Below are positions 46,212 through 57,622 of a stretch of DNA of 64,000 nucleotides, in pieces. Positions within the stretch are counted from its first letter, which is position 1. Each line of letters begins with the position of its first letter. The stretch is from Rubrivivax sp. (GTDB lineage Bacteria > Pseudomonadota > Gammaproteobacteria > Burkholderiales > Burkholderiaceae_C). A program made the translations under genes and the position numbers. A model generated the notes under the pieces. That model did no database searches. It was given only the letters and a program-made list of their open reading frames with translations, and had not been told where the DNA came from. The stretch covers positions 62,001-126,000 of the forward strand of contig JALHPF010000015.1 in assembly GCA_022842595.1 (NCBI GenBank), read 5' to 3'.

Positions 46212-47339
46212 ATGCCGCCCCTGCACGCCTCCAAATCCTCCCGCCCGCTGGTTCTGCTGGCGGCCATCGCCAGCGTGGTGGCCTGCTCGCGTCCGGCCCC
46301 GGCGCCCGAGCCGGTACGTGCGGTGCGCACGATGACAGTTTCGGCCCAGAGCGCCGGTTTCACCAAAGAGTTCGCTGCCGACGTGCGGGCGCGCACCGAG
46401 TCACGCCTGGGATTCCGGGTGGGCGGCAAGATGACCAGCCGCAGCGCCGACCTCGGCGACCGCGTCAAGGCCGGCGAGGTGCTGGCGCAGCTGGACCCGG
46501 CCGACCTGAAGCTGGGCCAGGAAGCCGCCCGCGCCGCGCTGCGGGCGGCCGAGGCCAGCCACGCGCTGGCCGCGGCCGAACTGCGCCGCTACAAGGAACT
46601 GAAGGACCAGGGCTTCATCAGCGGCGTCGAACTCGAACGGCGCGAGACCAGTCTGCTGGCAGCGCGCTCGCAGCTCGACCAGGCCCGCGCCCAGGCCAGC
46701 GTGCAGGGCAACCAGGCCGGCTACGCGGCCCTGGTGGCCACCGCCGCAGGTGTCGTCACCGCCGTCGAGGCCGAACCCGGCGCAGTGCTGGCCGCCGGCA
46801 CCCCGGTGCTGCGCCTGGCCCACGACGGCCCACGCGATGCCGTCTTCTCGGTACCGGAAGACGCCGTTGCCGCGTTCCGGGCCTTGCAGGGCAAGGCGGG
46901 CGCCGTGCAGGTGAGGCCATGGGGCGCCACGGCCCTGTTGCCGGCAGCCGTGCGGGAAGTGGCCGCGGCCGCCGACCCGACGACACGCACCTTCATCGTC
47001 AAGGCCGACCTCGGCCAAGCGGCCGTTCAACTCGGCCAGACGCTCACCGTGCTGGTGCCCGGCCCGCGGGCCGAAGGCGTGGCCAAGCTGCCGCTGTCGG
47101 CGCTGTTCCAGGAACAGGGTCGATCGGCCGTGTGGCTGGTCGACCTCGCCAGCATGACGGTACGCCTGCAGCCGGTGGACGTGGCTGGTGCCGATGCCAA
47201 CAGCGTCGTCATCGCCGGCGGACTGAGTGCGGGCCAGACGGTGGTGACGGCCGGAGTGCACGTGCTGTCGCCGGGCCAGAAGGTGAAGCTCTACGAAACC
47301 CCGTCTGTGCAGGTGCCCGCGCCGGCGGCCAGCCGCTGA
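46212..47339 (+). CDS. RND efflux periplasmic adaptor lipoprotein
   Basis: A 375-residue membrane-fusion protein linking an inner-membrane RND pump to an outer-membrane channel. The lipobox is ASVVAC with Cys at residue 26. The lipoyl-like part (LGFRVGGKMTSRSADLGDRV near 66), an alpha-hairpin (residues about 95-165, rich in Ala, Glu and Leu, e.g. ELKDQGFISGVELERRETSL) and beta-barrel/membrane-proximal segments (VVTAVEAEPGAVLAAGTPVL, TTRTFIVKADLGQ) appear in family order. ATG 46212 lies after GGAAAC; an in-frame ATG at 46176 would put the hydrophobic segment too far in. It is 17 bases upstream of the pump gene. No outer-membrane channel gene follows. Confidence 0.93.
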   Translation: MPPLHASKSSRPLVLLAAIASVVACSRPAPAPEPVRAVRTMTVSAQSAGFTKEFAADVRARTESRLGFRVGGKMTSRSADLGDRVKAGEVLAQLDPADLKLGQEAARAALRAAEASHALAAAELRRYKELKDQGFISGVELERRETSLLAARSQLDQARAQASVQGNQAGYAALVATAAGVVTAVEAEPGAVLAAGTPVLRLAHDGPRDAVFSVPEDAVAAFRALQGKAGAVQVRPWGATALLPAAVREVAAAADPTTRTFIVKADLGQAAVQLGQTLTVLVPGPRAEGVAKLPLSALFQEQGRSAVWLVDLASMTVRLQPVDVAGADANSVVIAGGLSAGQTVVTAGVHVLSPGQKVKLYETPSVQVPAPAASR

Positions 47340-47356
47340 TTTCGCCAAGGCTTGCC

Positions 47357-50300
47357 ATGAACCATGCCCCTGTCAGCGGCGAAGCCGCGTCAACCCGCTT
47401 CAACATCAGCCGTTGGGCGCTGGAGCATCCCGCGCTGACGCGCTACCTGATGGTCGTCCTGCTCGTCGTGGGCGGTTTTGCCTACTTCCAGCTGGGGCAG
47501 GACGAAGACCCGCCATTCACGTTCCGGGCGATGGTGGTGCAGGCCTTCTGGCCGGGTGCGACGGCCGAGCAGATGGCCGAGCAGGTCACCGACAAGATCG
47601 AGAAGACCCTGCAGGAGGTACCGCAGGCCGACAGGTTGCGCAGCTACACCAAGCCCGGCGAGTCGCTCACCATCATGCAGCTGAAGGACTCCTCGCCCGC
47701 CGGCGATGTACCCAACAGCTGGTACCAGGCGCGCAAGCGCATCGGCGACATGCGCAGCACGCTGCCCGGCGGTGTCATCGGCCCGGTTTTCAACGACAAC
47801 TTCGGTGATGTCTACGGCTCGATCTTCGCGCTCTCCGCGGACGGCTTCAGCCCCGAGGAAGTACGTGTCTACGCCGAACGCGTGAAGCAGCAGCTGCTGC
47901 GTGTGCCCGACGTGGCGAAGGTCGAAATCTTCGGCGCCCAGCCCGAGAAGGTGTTCGTCGAGGTCTCGCACAAGCGGCTGGCTCAGCTCGGCCTGGATTT
48001 CAACCAGGTGCTGGCGCAGATCGGGGCCCAGAACGCGGTCGAAGGTGCAGGGGTGCTGAACGCAGGCGTCGAAAACCTGCAGGTGCGCGTGGCCGGGCAG
48101 TTCAACGCCGTGCAGGAGCTCGGACAGCTCCCGATCCGCGCCGTCAACACCACGACCGGGCAGGCGAGTACCTTGAGGCTGGGTGACCTGGCAGAAATCC
48201 GCCGCGACTACAGCGACCCGCCGGCCGTGAAGGTGCGCTACCAGGGGCAGCAGGTGGTCGCCCTCGGTGTTTCGATGGCCAAGGGCGGCGACATCATCGT
48301 GCTGGGCAACAAACTCAGCGAAGCCGTGGCCAAGGTGCGGCTGGACTTGCCCGTGGGCCTGAGCATCGATCAGGTGCAAGACCAGCCCCAGGCTGTGCGC
48401 AAGTCGGTGAACGAGTTCGTCAGTGTGCTGATCGAGGCCGTGGTCATCGTGCTGGCCGTGAGCTTCATCAGCCTGGGCCTGCACACCAGACCCCTGCGCA
48501 TCGACATCTGGCCAGGCCTGGTCGTGGGCATCACGATTCCGCTGGTGCTGGCCATCACCTTCGTGGCCATGTTCTATTGGGGGGTGGGCCTGCACAAGAT
48601 CAGCCTGGGCAGCTTGATCATTGCGCTGGGGCTGCTGGTCGACGACGCCATCATCGCGGTGGAGATGATGGTGCGCAAGCTCGAAGAGGGCTACGACCGG
48701 ATGCGGGCGGCGACCTTCACCTATGAACTGGTGGCGATGCCGATGCTGACCGGCACGCTGATCACCGCCGCGGGCTTCCTGCCGATCGGCCTGGCCAAGA
48801 GCGTGACCGGCGAGTACACCTTCGCGATCTTTGCCGTGACCGCTGCGGCCTTGATCATTTCCTGGGTGGTGTCGGTCTACTTCGTGCCTTACCTGGGCTG
48901 GCGGCTGTTGCGCACCAAGGTTCACGGCAACGACGCCGGCCAGGCCCATGAGATGTTCGATTCGCCTTTCTACAGCCGCTTCCGGCGCCTGGTGGACTGG
49001 TGCGTACACCACCGCTGGATCACCATCGGTGTGACGCTGCTGGCTTTTGCGCTCGGCATCGCGGGGATGGGGCGAGTGCAGCAGCAGTTCTTCCCCGATT
49101 CGAGCCGGCCCGAGATGCTGGTGGACCTGTGGTTGCAGGAAGGTGCCACGTTGCAGGAAAGCGAAGCCGTTGCCAAGCGCTTCGAGGCCCGGATGAGGCA
49201 AGACCCGATGGTGGCGAGCGTCACGACCTGGGTCGGCAGCGGGGTTCCGCGATTCTTCCTGACCCTGGACCAGGTGTTCCCGCAGGCCAACGTCAGCCAG
49301 GCCATCGTGATGCCCAAGGGCCTGAAGGAACGCGAAGCACTGCGGCTGCGCATGCCCGAACTGCTGGCCACCGAATTCCCTGAGGTGCGCGGCCGGGTCA
49401 AGCTGCTGCCCAACGGTCCGCCGGTGCCTTACCCCGTGCAGTTCCGCGTGGTCGGGGTGGATGCGACCGAACTGCGCGGCTGGGCCGACCAGGCCAAGGC
49501 GCTGCTGCGCGCCAACCCCAGCATGCGCGGCGTGAACGACAACTGGAACCAGCAGATCAAGGTGCTGCACCTGGAAGTCGACCAGGACAAGGCACGGGCG
49601 CTGGGCGTTTCCAGCCAGAGCATCGCCCTGGCCTCGCGCACCATCCTGTCGGGCACGACCATCGGTCAGTACCGCGAAGGCGACAAGCTCATCGACATCG
49701 TGCTGCGCCAACCGCTCGAGGAACGCCGCGCCATCACCGACCTGAGCAACGCCTACCTGCCCACCAGCAGCGGCCGCTCGGTACCGCTGGCGCAGATCGC
49801 GAAGATCGAACTGCGCTGGGAGCCGGGCGTGCTGTGGCGCGAAGGCCGCAGCTATGCCGTCACGGTGCAGGGCGACGTCGTCGAAGGCGTGCAGGGGCCC
49901 ACGGTCACGTCGCAGGTCTGGCCCGAACTGCAGAAGCTTGCGGCGAAGATGCCGCCCGGCTACCGCATCGAGATCGCCGGCGCGGTGGAAGAAAGCAGCA
50001 AGGGCCAGGGCTCGATCGCCGCTGGCGTGCCGATGATGCTGTTCATCATCTTCACGCTGCTGATGCTGCAGCTGCAGAGCTTCAGCCGCGCCGTGCTGGT
50101 GTTCCTGACCGGGCCACTGGGCATCATCGGCGTGGCGGCGGCGCTGCTGCTGCTCAATCGGCCGTTCGGCTTCGTGGCGCTGCTGGGCGTGATTGCTTTG
50201 ATGGGCATGATCATGCGGAACTCGGTCATCCTGATCGACCAGATCGAGCAGGACCGACGGGCTGGCGTGCCGACCTGGGACGCCATCGTCGAAGCCGCGG

Positions 50301-50506
50301 TGCGGCGATTCCGCCCCATCGTGCTGACAGCGGCGGCGGCGGTGCTGGCGATGATCCCGCTGTCGCGCAGCGTGTTCTGGGGGCCGATGGCTGTGGCCAT
50401 CATGGGCGGGCTGATCGTCGCCACGGCCCTGACGCTGCTGGCGTTGCCGGCAATGTATGCGGCATGGTTCCGGGTGAAGAAGGAAGCGGCGCCGGCGGCA
50501 GGGTGA
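47357..50506 (+). CDS. RND efflux transporter, inner-membrane permease
   Basis: A 1049-residue proton-driven efflux permease of the AcrB/MMPL superfamily. The N-terminal helix is at residues 31-48 (LMVVLLVVGGFAYFQL), the first porter loop begins with QDEDPPFTFRAMVVQAFWPG, and the transmembrane 4 proton-relay Asp pair is in IALGLLVDDAIIAVEMMVRK near 425. The duplicated C-terminal half repeats the plan (VHHRWITIGVTLLAFALGIA near 555; LGVIALMGMIMRNSVILIDQ near 945). Substrates cannot be told; drugs, solvents or acids are typical. ATG 47357 gives MNHAPVSGEAAS. The next feature is tRNA-Leu after 47 bases. Confidence 0.95.
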   Translation: MNHAPVSGEAASTRFNISRWALEHPALTRYLMVVLLVVGGFAYFQLGQDEDPPFTFRAMVVQAFWPGATAEQMAEQVTDKIEKTLQEVPQADRLRSYTKPGESLTIMQLKDSSPAGDVPNSWYQARKRIGDMRSTLPGGVIGPVFNDNFGDVYGSIFALSADGFSPEEVRVYAERVKQQLLRVPDVAKVEIFGAQPEKVFVEVSHKRLAQLGLDFNQVLAQIGAQNAVEGAGVLNAGVENLQVRVAGQFNAVQELGQLPIRAVNTTTGQASTLRLGDLAEIRRDYSDPPAVKVRYQGQQVVALGVSMAKGGDIIVLGNKLSEAVAKVRLDLPVGLSIDQVQDQPQAVRKSVNEFVSVLIEAVVIVLAVSFISLGLHTRPLRIDIWPGLVVGITIPLVLAITFVAMFYWGVGLHKISLGSLIIALGLLVDDAIIAVEMMVRKLEEGYDRMRAATFTYELVAMPMLTGTLITAAGFLPIGLAKSVTGEYTFAIFAVTAAALIISWVVSVYFVPYLGWRLLRTKVHGNDAGQAHEMFDSPFYSRFRRLVDWCVHHRWITIGVTLLAFALGIAGMGRVQQQFFPDSSRPEMLVDLWLQEGATLQESEAVAKRFEARMRQDPMVASVTTWVGSGVPRFFLTLDQVFPQANVSQAIVMPKGLKEREALRLRMPELLATEFPEVRGRVKLLPNGPPVPYPVQFRVVGVDATELRGWADQAKALLRANPSMRGVNDNWNQQIKVLHLEVDQDKARALGVSSQSIALASRTILSGTTIGQYREGDKLIDIVLRQPLEERRAITDLSNAYLPTSSGRSVPLAQIAKIELRWEPGVLWREGRSYAVTVQGDVVEGVQGPTVTSQVWPELQKLAAKMPPGYRIEIAGAVEESSKGQGSIAAGVPMMLFIIFTLLMLQLQSFSRAVLVFLTGPLGIIGVAAALLLLNRPFGFVALLGVIALMGMIMRNSVILIDQIEQDRRAGVPTWDAIVEAAVRRFRPIVLTAAAAVLAMIPLSRSVFWGPMAVAIMGGLIVATALTLLALPAMYAAWFRVKKEAAPAAG

Positions 50507-50553
50507 GCTCGCGCTAAACTCGCGGGTTCGCCGCTGAGCGACCGAATCCACCT

Positions 50554-50640
50554 GCGCGGGTGGCGAAATTGGTAGACGCACCAGGTTTAGGTCCTGACGC
50601 CTTCACGGGCGTGCCGGTTCGAGTCCGGCCCCGCGCACCA
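50554..50640 (+). tRNA. tRNA-Leu(UAG)
   Basis: An 87-base tRNA including an encoded CCA. The acceptor stem GCGCGGG/CCCGCGC, a D-arm with AATTGGTAGACGC, anticodon TAG at 50588-50590 in the loop TTTAGGT, a class II variable arm (TGACGCCTTCACGGGCGT) and a T-arm with GGTTCGAGTCC are all present. It decodes CUA and CUN codons. It is directly upstream of tig, an arrangement common in this order, and may be made as a precursor with that message. Confidence 0.97.
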
Positions 50641-50691
50641 GGCATGCGTTGCTCCAGCCCCAACAATCACCAGCACACTTCATCTCACACC

Positions 50692-52002
50692 ATGGCCGTC
50701 CAAGTCGAAACCCTCGAAAAGCTCGAACGCCGCATCACCCTGACCGTGGCGGCCGAAACCATCAACGGCGACGTGCAGTCGCGCCTGAAGAAGCTCTCAC
50801 GCACGGTGAAGGCCGACGGTTTCCGTCCCGGCAAGGTGCCGATGTCGGTGGTGGCCCAGCGCTACGGCTACTCGGTGCAGTACGAGGTCGTCAACGACCG
50901 CGTCGGCGAGGCTTTCAACCAGGCCACGAATGAAGCCCAGCTGCGGGTGGCCGGTGCGCCTCGCATCACCCAGAAGGATTCCTCGCCCGAGGGCCAGCTC
51001 GCCTTCGACGCCACCTTCGAGGTCTACCCCGAGGTGAAGATCGGCGACCTGAGCGAAGCCACCGTCGAGCGCGTGTCGACCGAGGTGTCCGAAGCCGCGA
51101 TCGACCGCACGGTTGAAATCCTGCGCAAGCAGCGCCGCACCTTCGGCCTGCGTGCCAAGGACGAAGGCGCCGTCGAGGGCGACCGCGTCACCATCGACTT
51201 CGAAGGCAAGATCGACGGCGAACCGTTCCAGGGTGGGGCTGCCGAGGGCTTCCAGTTCGTCATCGGCGAAGGCCAGATGCTCGAGCAGTTCGACCAGGCC
51301 GTGCGCGGCATGAAGCTGGGCGAGAGCAAGACCTTCCCGCTGCAGTTCCCGGCCGACTACCAGGGTGCCGAAGTGGCGGGCAAGGAAGCCGACTTCCTGG
51401 TCACCATCAAGAAGATCGAGGCCGCCAACCTGCCTGCCATCGACGAGGCCTTTGCCAAGTCGCTCGGCATCAAGGACGGCACCGTCGAAGGCTTGCGCGC
51501 CGACGTCAAGCGCAATCTCGAGCGCGAGGTGAAGTTCCGCGTGCAGGCCCGCAACAAGGCCGCGGTGATGGAAGCGCTCAGCCAGGCTTCCGAGCTCGAC
51601 GTGCCGAAGGCGCTGGTGGCCGGCGAGACCGACCGCCTGATCGAAGGTGCCCGCGCCGACCTGAAGCAGCGCGGCGTGAAAGACGCCGAGACGGCGCCGA
51701 TCCCTGCCGAGATCTTCCAGCCGCAGGCCGAGCGCCGCGTTCGCCTGGGCCTGGTGGTGGCCGAACTGGTGCGCACGCACAAGCTGCAGGCCAAGCCCGA
51801 GCAATTGCAGGCGCACATCGAAGACATGGCGCAGAGCTACGAGAAGCCCGCCGAAGTGATGCGCTGGTACCTGGGTGACCGCCAGCGCATGGCCGAGGTC
51901 GAAGCCGTCGTGATCGAGAACAACGTCGCCGAGTTCGTCCTGTCGCGCGCGAAGGTCAGCGACAAGGTGCTACCGTTCGACGAACTGATGACTGCATCCT
52001 GA
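50692..52002 (+). CDS. tig: Trigger factor
   Basis: A 436-residue ribosome-bound chaperone and peptidyl-prolyl isomerase. The ribosome-binding loop [11 protein letters not shown] is at residues 43-53; the FKBP-type PPIase domain spans about 155-245 ([20 protein letters not shown], then [20 protein letters not shown]); the C-terminal helical arm follows. Length and domain order are normal. ATG 50692 is 51 bases after tRNA-Leu; the frame is open into the tRNA but that part is not protein-like. tig-clpP-clpX-lon run in the same direction and form the protein quality-control block. Confidence 0.97.
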   Translation: MAVQVETLEKLERRITLTVAAETINGDVQSRLKKLSRTVKADGFRPGKVPMSVVAQRYGYSVQYEVVNDRVGEAFNQATNEAQLRVAGAPRITQKDSSPEGQLAFDATFEVYPEVKIGDLSEATVERVSTEVSEAAIDRTVEILRKQRRTFGLRAKDEGAVEGDRVTIDFEGKIDGEPFQGGAAEGFQFVIGEGQMLEQFDQAVRGMKLGESKTFPLQFPADYQGAEVAGKEADFLVTIKKIEAANLPAIDEAFAKSLGIKDGTVEGLRADVKRNLEREVKFRVQARNKAAVMEALSQASELDVPKALVAGETDRLIEGARADLKQRGVKDAETAPIPAEIFQPQAERRVRLGLVVAELVRTHKLQAKPEQLQAHIEDMAQSYEKPAEVMRWYLGDRQRMAEVEAVVIENNVAEFVLSRAKVSDKVLPFDELMTAS

Positions 52003-52013
52003 GGAAATCGACA

Positions 52014-52625
52014 ATGAGCGTTCAAGACACCGTCGGCCTGGGCATGGTGCCCATCGTCATCGAGCAGTCCGGCCGTGGCGAGCGTGCGTACGACATCTAC
52101 AGCCGGCTGCTGCGTGAACGCATCATCTTCCTGGTCGGGCCGGTGCACGACGGCACGGCCAACCTGGTCGTGGCGCAGATGCTCTTCCTGGAGAGCGAAA
52201 ACCCCGACAAGGACATCTTCCTGTACATCAACAGCCCCGGCGGCAGTGTCAGTGCCGGCCTGTCGATCTACGACACGATGCAGTTCATCAAGCCCGATGT
52301 GTCGACGCTGTGCATGGGCATGGCCGCCAGCATGGGCAGCTTCCTGCTGATGGCCGGTGCCAAGGGCAAGCGCGCGGCATTGCCGAATTCGCGCATCATG
52401 ATCCATCAGCCCAGCGGCGGCGCCCAGGGCCAGGCCAGCGACATCGAGATCCAGGCGCGCGAGATCATCAAGACCCGCGAGCAATTGAACCGGATCTACG
52501 CCGACCGCACCGGCCAGAGCGTCGAGCGCATCGCTGCCGACATGGAACGCGACCTCTGGCTGAACCCGGTCGAGGCCAAGGACTACGGCCTGATCGATTC
52601 CGTCCTGGACAAGCGGCCCGGCTGA
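52014..52625 (+). CDS. clpP: ATP-dependent Clp protease proteolytic subunit
   Basis: A 203-residue serine protease that forms the tetradecameric chamber used by ClpX or ClpA. The catalytic Ser is in [12 protein letters not shown] near residue 100 and the His in [20 protein letters not shown] near 126; the catalytic Asp is in the later [23 protein letters not shown] near 72 forms the oxyanion hole. ATG 52014 lies 11 bases after the tig stop, with GAGGAAA upstream, so it is co-translated with tig. A hairpin terminator follows, and clpX has its own start region. Confidence 0.98.
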   Translation: MSVQDTVGLGMVPIVIEQSGRGERAYDIYSRLLRERIIFLVGPVHDGTANLVVAQMLFLESENPDKDIFLYINSPGGSVSAGLSIYDTMQFIKPDVSTLCMGMAASMGSFLLMAGAKGKRAALPNSRIMIHQPSGGAQGQASDIEIQAREIIKTREQLNRIYADRTGQSVERIAADMERDLWLNPVEAKDYGLIDSVLDKRPG

Positions 52626-52671
52626 GCCCACCGGCCTTCCAGCTTCAAGCGCCAAAGCGCGCCGTCTTCCG

Positions 52672-52705
52672 GGCCCAGTTCCTCCAGGCGGGGAGCTGGG
52701 CCTTT
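52672..52705 (+). terminator. Probable terminator after clpP
   Basis: GGCCCAG (52672-52678) pairs with CTGGGCC (52696-52702), followed by TTT. The T-run is short, so it may be only a partial stop for tig-clpP messages before clpX. A TATCAT at 52710-52715 could be a -10 element for clpX. Confidence 0.5.
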
Positions 52706-52755
52706 CGTCTATCATCTTCCGCAGCACTTGCGCAACTTTCCCAGCTCACACTGAC

Positions 52756-54021
52756 ATGGCCGACAAGAAGGGCACTTCCGCCGAGAAGGTTCTGTACTGC
52801 AGCTTCTGCGGCAAGAGCCAGCACGAGGTGAAGAAGCTGATCGCCGGCCCGTCCGTGTTCATCTGCGACGAATGCATCGAGCTCTGCAACGACATCATCC
52901 GCGACGAGGTGCCGGCTGAAACCGCGGGCGCCAAGTCGGCAAAGTCCGACCTGCCGGTGCCCAGCGAGATCAAGGGCAGCCTCGACCAGTACGTGATCGG
53001 CCAGGAAGTGGCCAAGCGCACGCTGTCGGTGGCCGTCTACAACCACTACAAGCGCCTGAAGCACATGGGCGGCAGCAAGGACGACGTCGAGCTCACCAAG
53101 AGCAACATCCTGCTGATCGGCCCCACCGGCAGCGGCAAGACGCTGCTGGCCCAGACCCTGGCTCGCTTGCTGAACGTGCCCTTCGTGATTGCCGACGCCA
53201 CCACATTGACCGAAGCCGGCTACGTGGGCGAGGACGTCGAGAACATCATCCAGAAGCTGCTGCAGAACTGCAACTACGACGTCGAACGTGCGCAGCGCGG
53301 CATCGTCTACATCGACGAGATCGACAAGATCAGCCGCAAGGCCGACAACCCCAGCATCACGCGCGACGTTTCCGGCGAGGGTGTGCAGCAGGCCCTGCTG
53401 AAACTGGTCGAAGGCACGATGGCCAGCGTGCCGCCGCAAGGCGGGCGCAAGCACCCGAACCAGGACTTCCTGCAGATCGACACGACCAACATCCTGTTCA
53501 TCTGCGGCGGCGCCTTCGACGGGCTGGAAAAGGTCATTGCGAACCGCACCGAAAAGTCGGGCATCGGTTTTGGCGCCAGCGTTCACAGCAAGACCGAAAA
53601 GCGTGCTGCCGACGTCTTCCGTTTTGTCGAACCCGAAGACCTGATCAAGTTCGGCCTCATCCCGGAACTGGTGGGCCGCCTGCCGGTCGTTGCCACGCTG
53701 GGTGAGCTGACCGAAGAGGCCATGATCCAGATCCTGACCGAGCCGAAGAATGCCTTGGTGAAGCAGTACCAGCGCCTGTTCCTGATGGACGGTGTGGAAC
53801 TCGAGATCCGGCCTTCGGCACTGCTGGCCATTGCCCGCAAGGCGCTGGCACGCAAAACAGGCGCCCGTGGCCTGCGTTCCATCATGGAGCAGTCGCTCAT
53901 CGACACGATGTATGACCTGCCCACGCTCGACGGCGTGGCCAAGGTCGTGATCGACGAGCACATCATCGAAGACGGCACCAAGCCGCTGCTGGTGTACCGC
54001 GAGCAGAAGGCCAGCGCGTAA
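52756..54021 (+). CDS. clpX: ATP-dependent Clp protease ATP-binding subunit
   Basis: A 421-residue AAA+ unfoldase that feeds substrates to ClpP. The N-terminal zinc-binding domain has four Cys in YCSFCGKS and [10 protein letters not shown] (residues 14-42). Walker A is [20 protein letters not shown] near 115, Walker [21 protein letters not shown] near 182, the pore loop GYVGED near 152 and the ClpP-binding IGFG loop is in [10 protein letters not shown] near 270. ATG 52756 follows about 130 bases after clpP. Length and motifs are those of an ordinary ClpX. Confidence 0.98.
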   Translation: MADKKGTSAEKVLYCSFCGKSQHEVKKLIAGPSVFICDECIELCNDIIRDEVPAETAGAKSAKSDLPVPSEIKGSLDQYVIGQEVAKRTLSVAVYNHYKRLKHMGGSKDDVELTKSNILLIGPTGSGKTLLAQTLARLLNVPFVIADATTLTEAGYVGEDVENIIQKLLQNCNYDVERAQRGIVYIDEIDKISRKADNPSITRDVSGEGVQQALLKLVEGTMASVPPQGGRKHPNQDFLQIDTTNILFICGGAFDGLEKVIANRTEKSGIGFGASVHSKTEKRAADVFRFVEPEDLIKFGLIPELVGRLPVVATLGELTEEAMIQILTEPKNALVKQYQRLFLMDGVELEIRPSALLAIARKALARKTGARGLRSIMEQSLIDTMYDLPTLDGVAKVVIDEHIIEDGTKPLLVYREQKASA

Positions 54022-54023
54022 AT

Positions 54024-54110
54024 GGTGCCCCCACGCTCGCTGACGCTCGCTGCCCCCCGAGGGGGCGCTCAGCCAGCGGCCCGGCAGAGCCGGTTCCGCG
54101 GCTTCTGGCT
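54024..54110. repeat. REP-like palindromic element between clpX and lon
   Basis: This 87-base stretch starts 2 bases after clpX. It holds a double ACGCTCGCTG (54033-54052), a GC hairpin (CCCCC-GA-GGGGG type, 54052-54066) and a nested hairpin CCGGC/GCCGG (54081-54093) inside longer AGCCAG/CTGGCT arms (54071-54076, 54105-54110). Similar CCCCCCGAGGGGGC elements are scattered in intergenic regions of related Burkholderiales. Only one copy was noticed here. Confidence 0.6.
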
Positions 54111-54144
54111 TGGTTGACGGCCCGCCACGGGCTGGTCGCCGCTT

Positions 54145-54172
54145 CTTGCATTCCTAGTCTTGGGCCCCACTT
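54145..54172 (+). promoter_or_regulatory. Sigma-32 (RpoH)-like promoter of lon
   Basis: CTTGCAT (54145-54151) and CCCCACTT (54165-54172) are separated by 13 bases, close to the heat-shock consensus CTTGAAA-N13-CCCCATnT. It ends 23 bases before the lon ATG, and lon is a classical RpoH target. Confidence 0.72.
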
Positions 54173-54195
54173 GGGTCTGAGAAAGAGAGGTCTCA

Positions 54196-56628
<2,433 letters not shown>

Positions 56629-56708
56629 GACTTGCGCGCGTAGCAAAAAAGCTGGTATAGTCATAGGCTCGACAGCGCGGAAGTGAAAGCCGACGCGCAA
56701 AGTTCGAT

Positions 56709-56784
56709 GCGGGAGTAGCTCAGTTGGTAGAGCGCAACCTTGCCAAGGTTGAGGTCGAGAGTTCGAGACTCTTCTCCCGCTCCA
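56709..56784 (+). tRNA. tRNA-Gly(GCC)
   Basis: A 76-base tRNA with encoded CCA. Acceptor stem GCGGGAG/CTCCCGC, D-arm AGCTCAGTTGGTAGAGC, anticodon GCC at 56742-56744 in CTTGCCAAG, and T-arm GAGTTCGAGACTC. It is the first of three tRNAs after lon; TATAGT at 56655-56660 is a possible -10 element. Confidence 0.98.
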
Positions 56785-56794
56785 GTCAAACAGG

Positions 56795-56821
56795 AAAAGG
56801 GAAGCCATGGCTTCCCTTTTT
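56795..56821 (+). terminator. Intrinsic terminator after tRNA-Gly
   Basis: AAAAGGGAAGCC and GGCTTCCCTTTT form a perfect 26-base palindrome (56795-56820, with AT at its centre), and the T-run extends to 56821. It starts 10 bases after tRNA-Gly. Confidence 0.88.
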
Positions 56822-56904
56822 CATGTCTGTGGAAGTTGGCTCCAAACCCGCCAGTTCGCTTGTGGGACACTGCAGCCCGGTCAACCACAGAATTTCAAGA
56901 CAAC

Positions 56905-56978
56905 GGCGCGATAGCAAAGCGGTTATGCAACGGATTGCAAATCCGTCTAGTCCGGTTCGACTCCGGATCGCGCCTCCA
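56905..56978 (+). tRNA. tRNA-Cys(GCA)
   Basis: A 74-base tRNA with encoded CCA. Acceptor stem GGCGCGA/TCGCGCC, D-arm AGCAAAGCGGTTATGC, anticodon GCA in the loop of GGATTGCAAATCC, and T-arm CCGGTTCGACTCCGG. It lies 83 bases after the tRNA-Gly terminator, so it needs its own promoter or read-through. Confidence 0.98.
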
Positions 56979-56987
56979 GATTTTTTT

Positions 56988-57025
56988 CAGGCCCCGCGCA
57001 GATCTGCCCGGGGCCTGTTTGTTTT
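56988..57025 (+). terminator. Intrinsic terminator after tRNA-Cys
   Basis: CAGGCCCCG (56988-56996) pairs with CGGGGCCTG (57009-57017) and is followed by TTTGTTTT. It stands between tRNA-Cys and tRNA-Leu, which starts only 6 bases later. Confidence 0.85.
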
Positions 57026-57030
57026 GCGCC

Positions 57031-57115
57031 GCCCGGATGGCGAAATCGGTAGACGCAGCGGACTTAAAATCCGCGGCCGCAAGGCATACGGGTTCGAGTC
57101 CCGTTCTGGGCACCA
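57031..57115 (+). tRNA. tRNA-Leu(UAA)
   Basis: An 85-base class II tRNA with encoded CCA. Acceptor stem GCCCGGA/TCTGGGC, D-arm AATCGGTAGACGC, anticodon TAA in GGACTTAAAATCC, a long variable arm (GCGGCCGCAAGGCATAC) and T-arm GGGTTCGAGTCCC. No duplicate of its 3' end, as would mark an integrated element, was seen downstream. Confidence 0.98.
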
Positions 57116-57622
57116 AAAGAAAAAATCTCTGTGAATCAAAGATTTATGGCTGTTGATTGGATGTTGTGCCAGCGCTCGGTTGGTTGCATCCGGTGTCTGG
57201 TGCCAGTTTTGGGCGGATAGACCCCGGTTTTGCGCTCGTTTGCCGCACGGAGTGGGGCGGCGGGTGTCAGAGGCGGGGACTTCCTCACGTTGGCTCCATT
57301 CTCAATCGAAGGAGCCTCCTCAAAATCCGGGACGGTTCAGTGCGCGGTCAGCACGGTCTTACCGCTGGCGCCATTGCGATGGTTGACCGCGTCCTCGAGC
57401 TTGGGCGCGCCGGCTCTGGCCTAGTTCGGGAACGGTGCGGCCGCCTGAGGAAGGGTGTCGAAGAACTTGACAGCTTCGCGCGTCGTGGGACGAAGCTTGT
57501 CCGCAGAGAGATGATTCGTGGTCACTTTTTGATTGCGGCCCATTTGTTGCGTCCAAGCCCTCCACTAGAAAAGTGAAGGTCAGCGGCAGTCGCCGGTGTG
57601 CTCTTCACGATAGAGGTTGCTC
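57116..57622. other. Gene-poor stretch after the tRNA cluster
   Basis: About 500 bases with no convincing gene. A short frame at 57421-57543 on the minus strand (40 residues, no ribosome-binding site) is not recognisable. The region presumably holds the promoter of the lectin-like PEP-CTERM gene. Base composition is a little less GC-rich than the flanks. No integrase or insertion-sequence remnant was recognised, although the place, behind a tRNA gene, is typical for such insertions. Confidence 0.5.

Noticed and set aside
46079..47356. Plus-strand frame that would extend the RND permease upstream through the adaptor gene
   Set aside because: The adaptor is clearly coded in another frame here; the permease start with correct N-terminal helix is ATG 47357.
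47390..50581. 1063-codon minus-strand frame opposite the RND permease
   Set aside because: Shadow frame: Gln/His/Arg-rich translation with no domains, while the plus strand encodes a complete RND transporter.
54024..54110. CRISPR-like repeats
   Set aside because: Only two adjacent 10-base units and hairpins are present, with no regularly spaced repeats or cas genes. No CRISPR array was found anywhere in the window.
57421..57543. Short minus-strand frame (40 residues) in the gap after tRNA-Leu
   Set aside because: It has an ATG and a possible helix but no ribosome-binding site and no recognisable similarity. I could not support it as a gene or a definite remnant.
57031..57622. Genomic-island attachment site at tRNA-Leu
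   Set aside because: No repeat of the tRNA 3' end, integrase or other mobile gene was seen downstream within the window.
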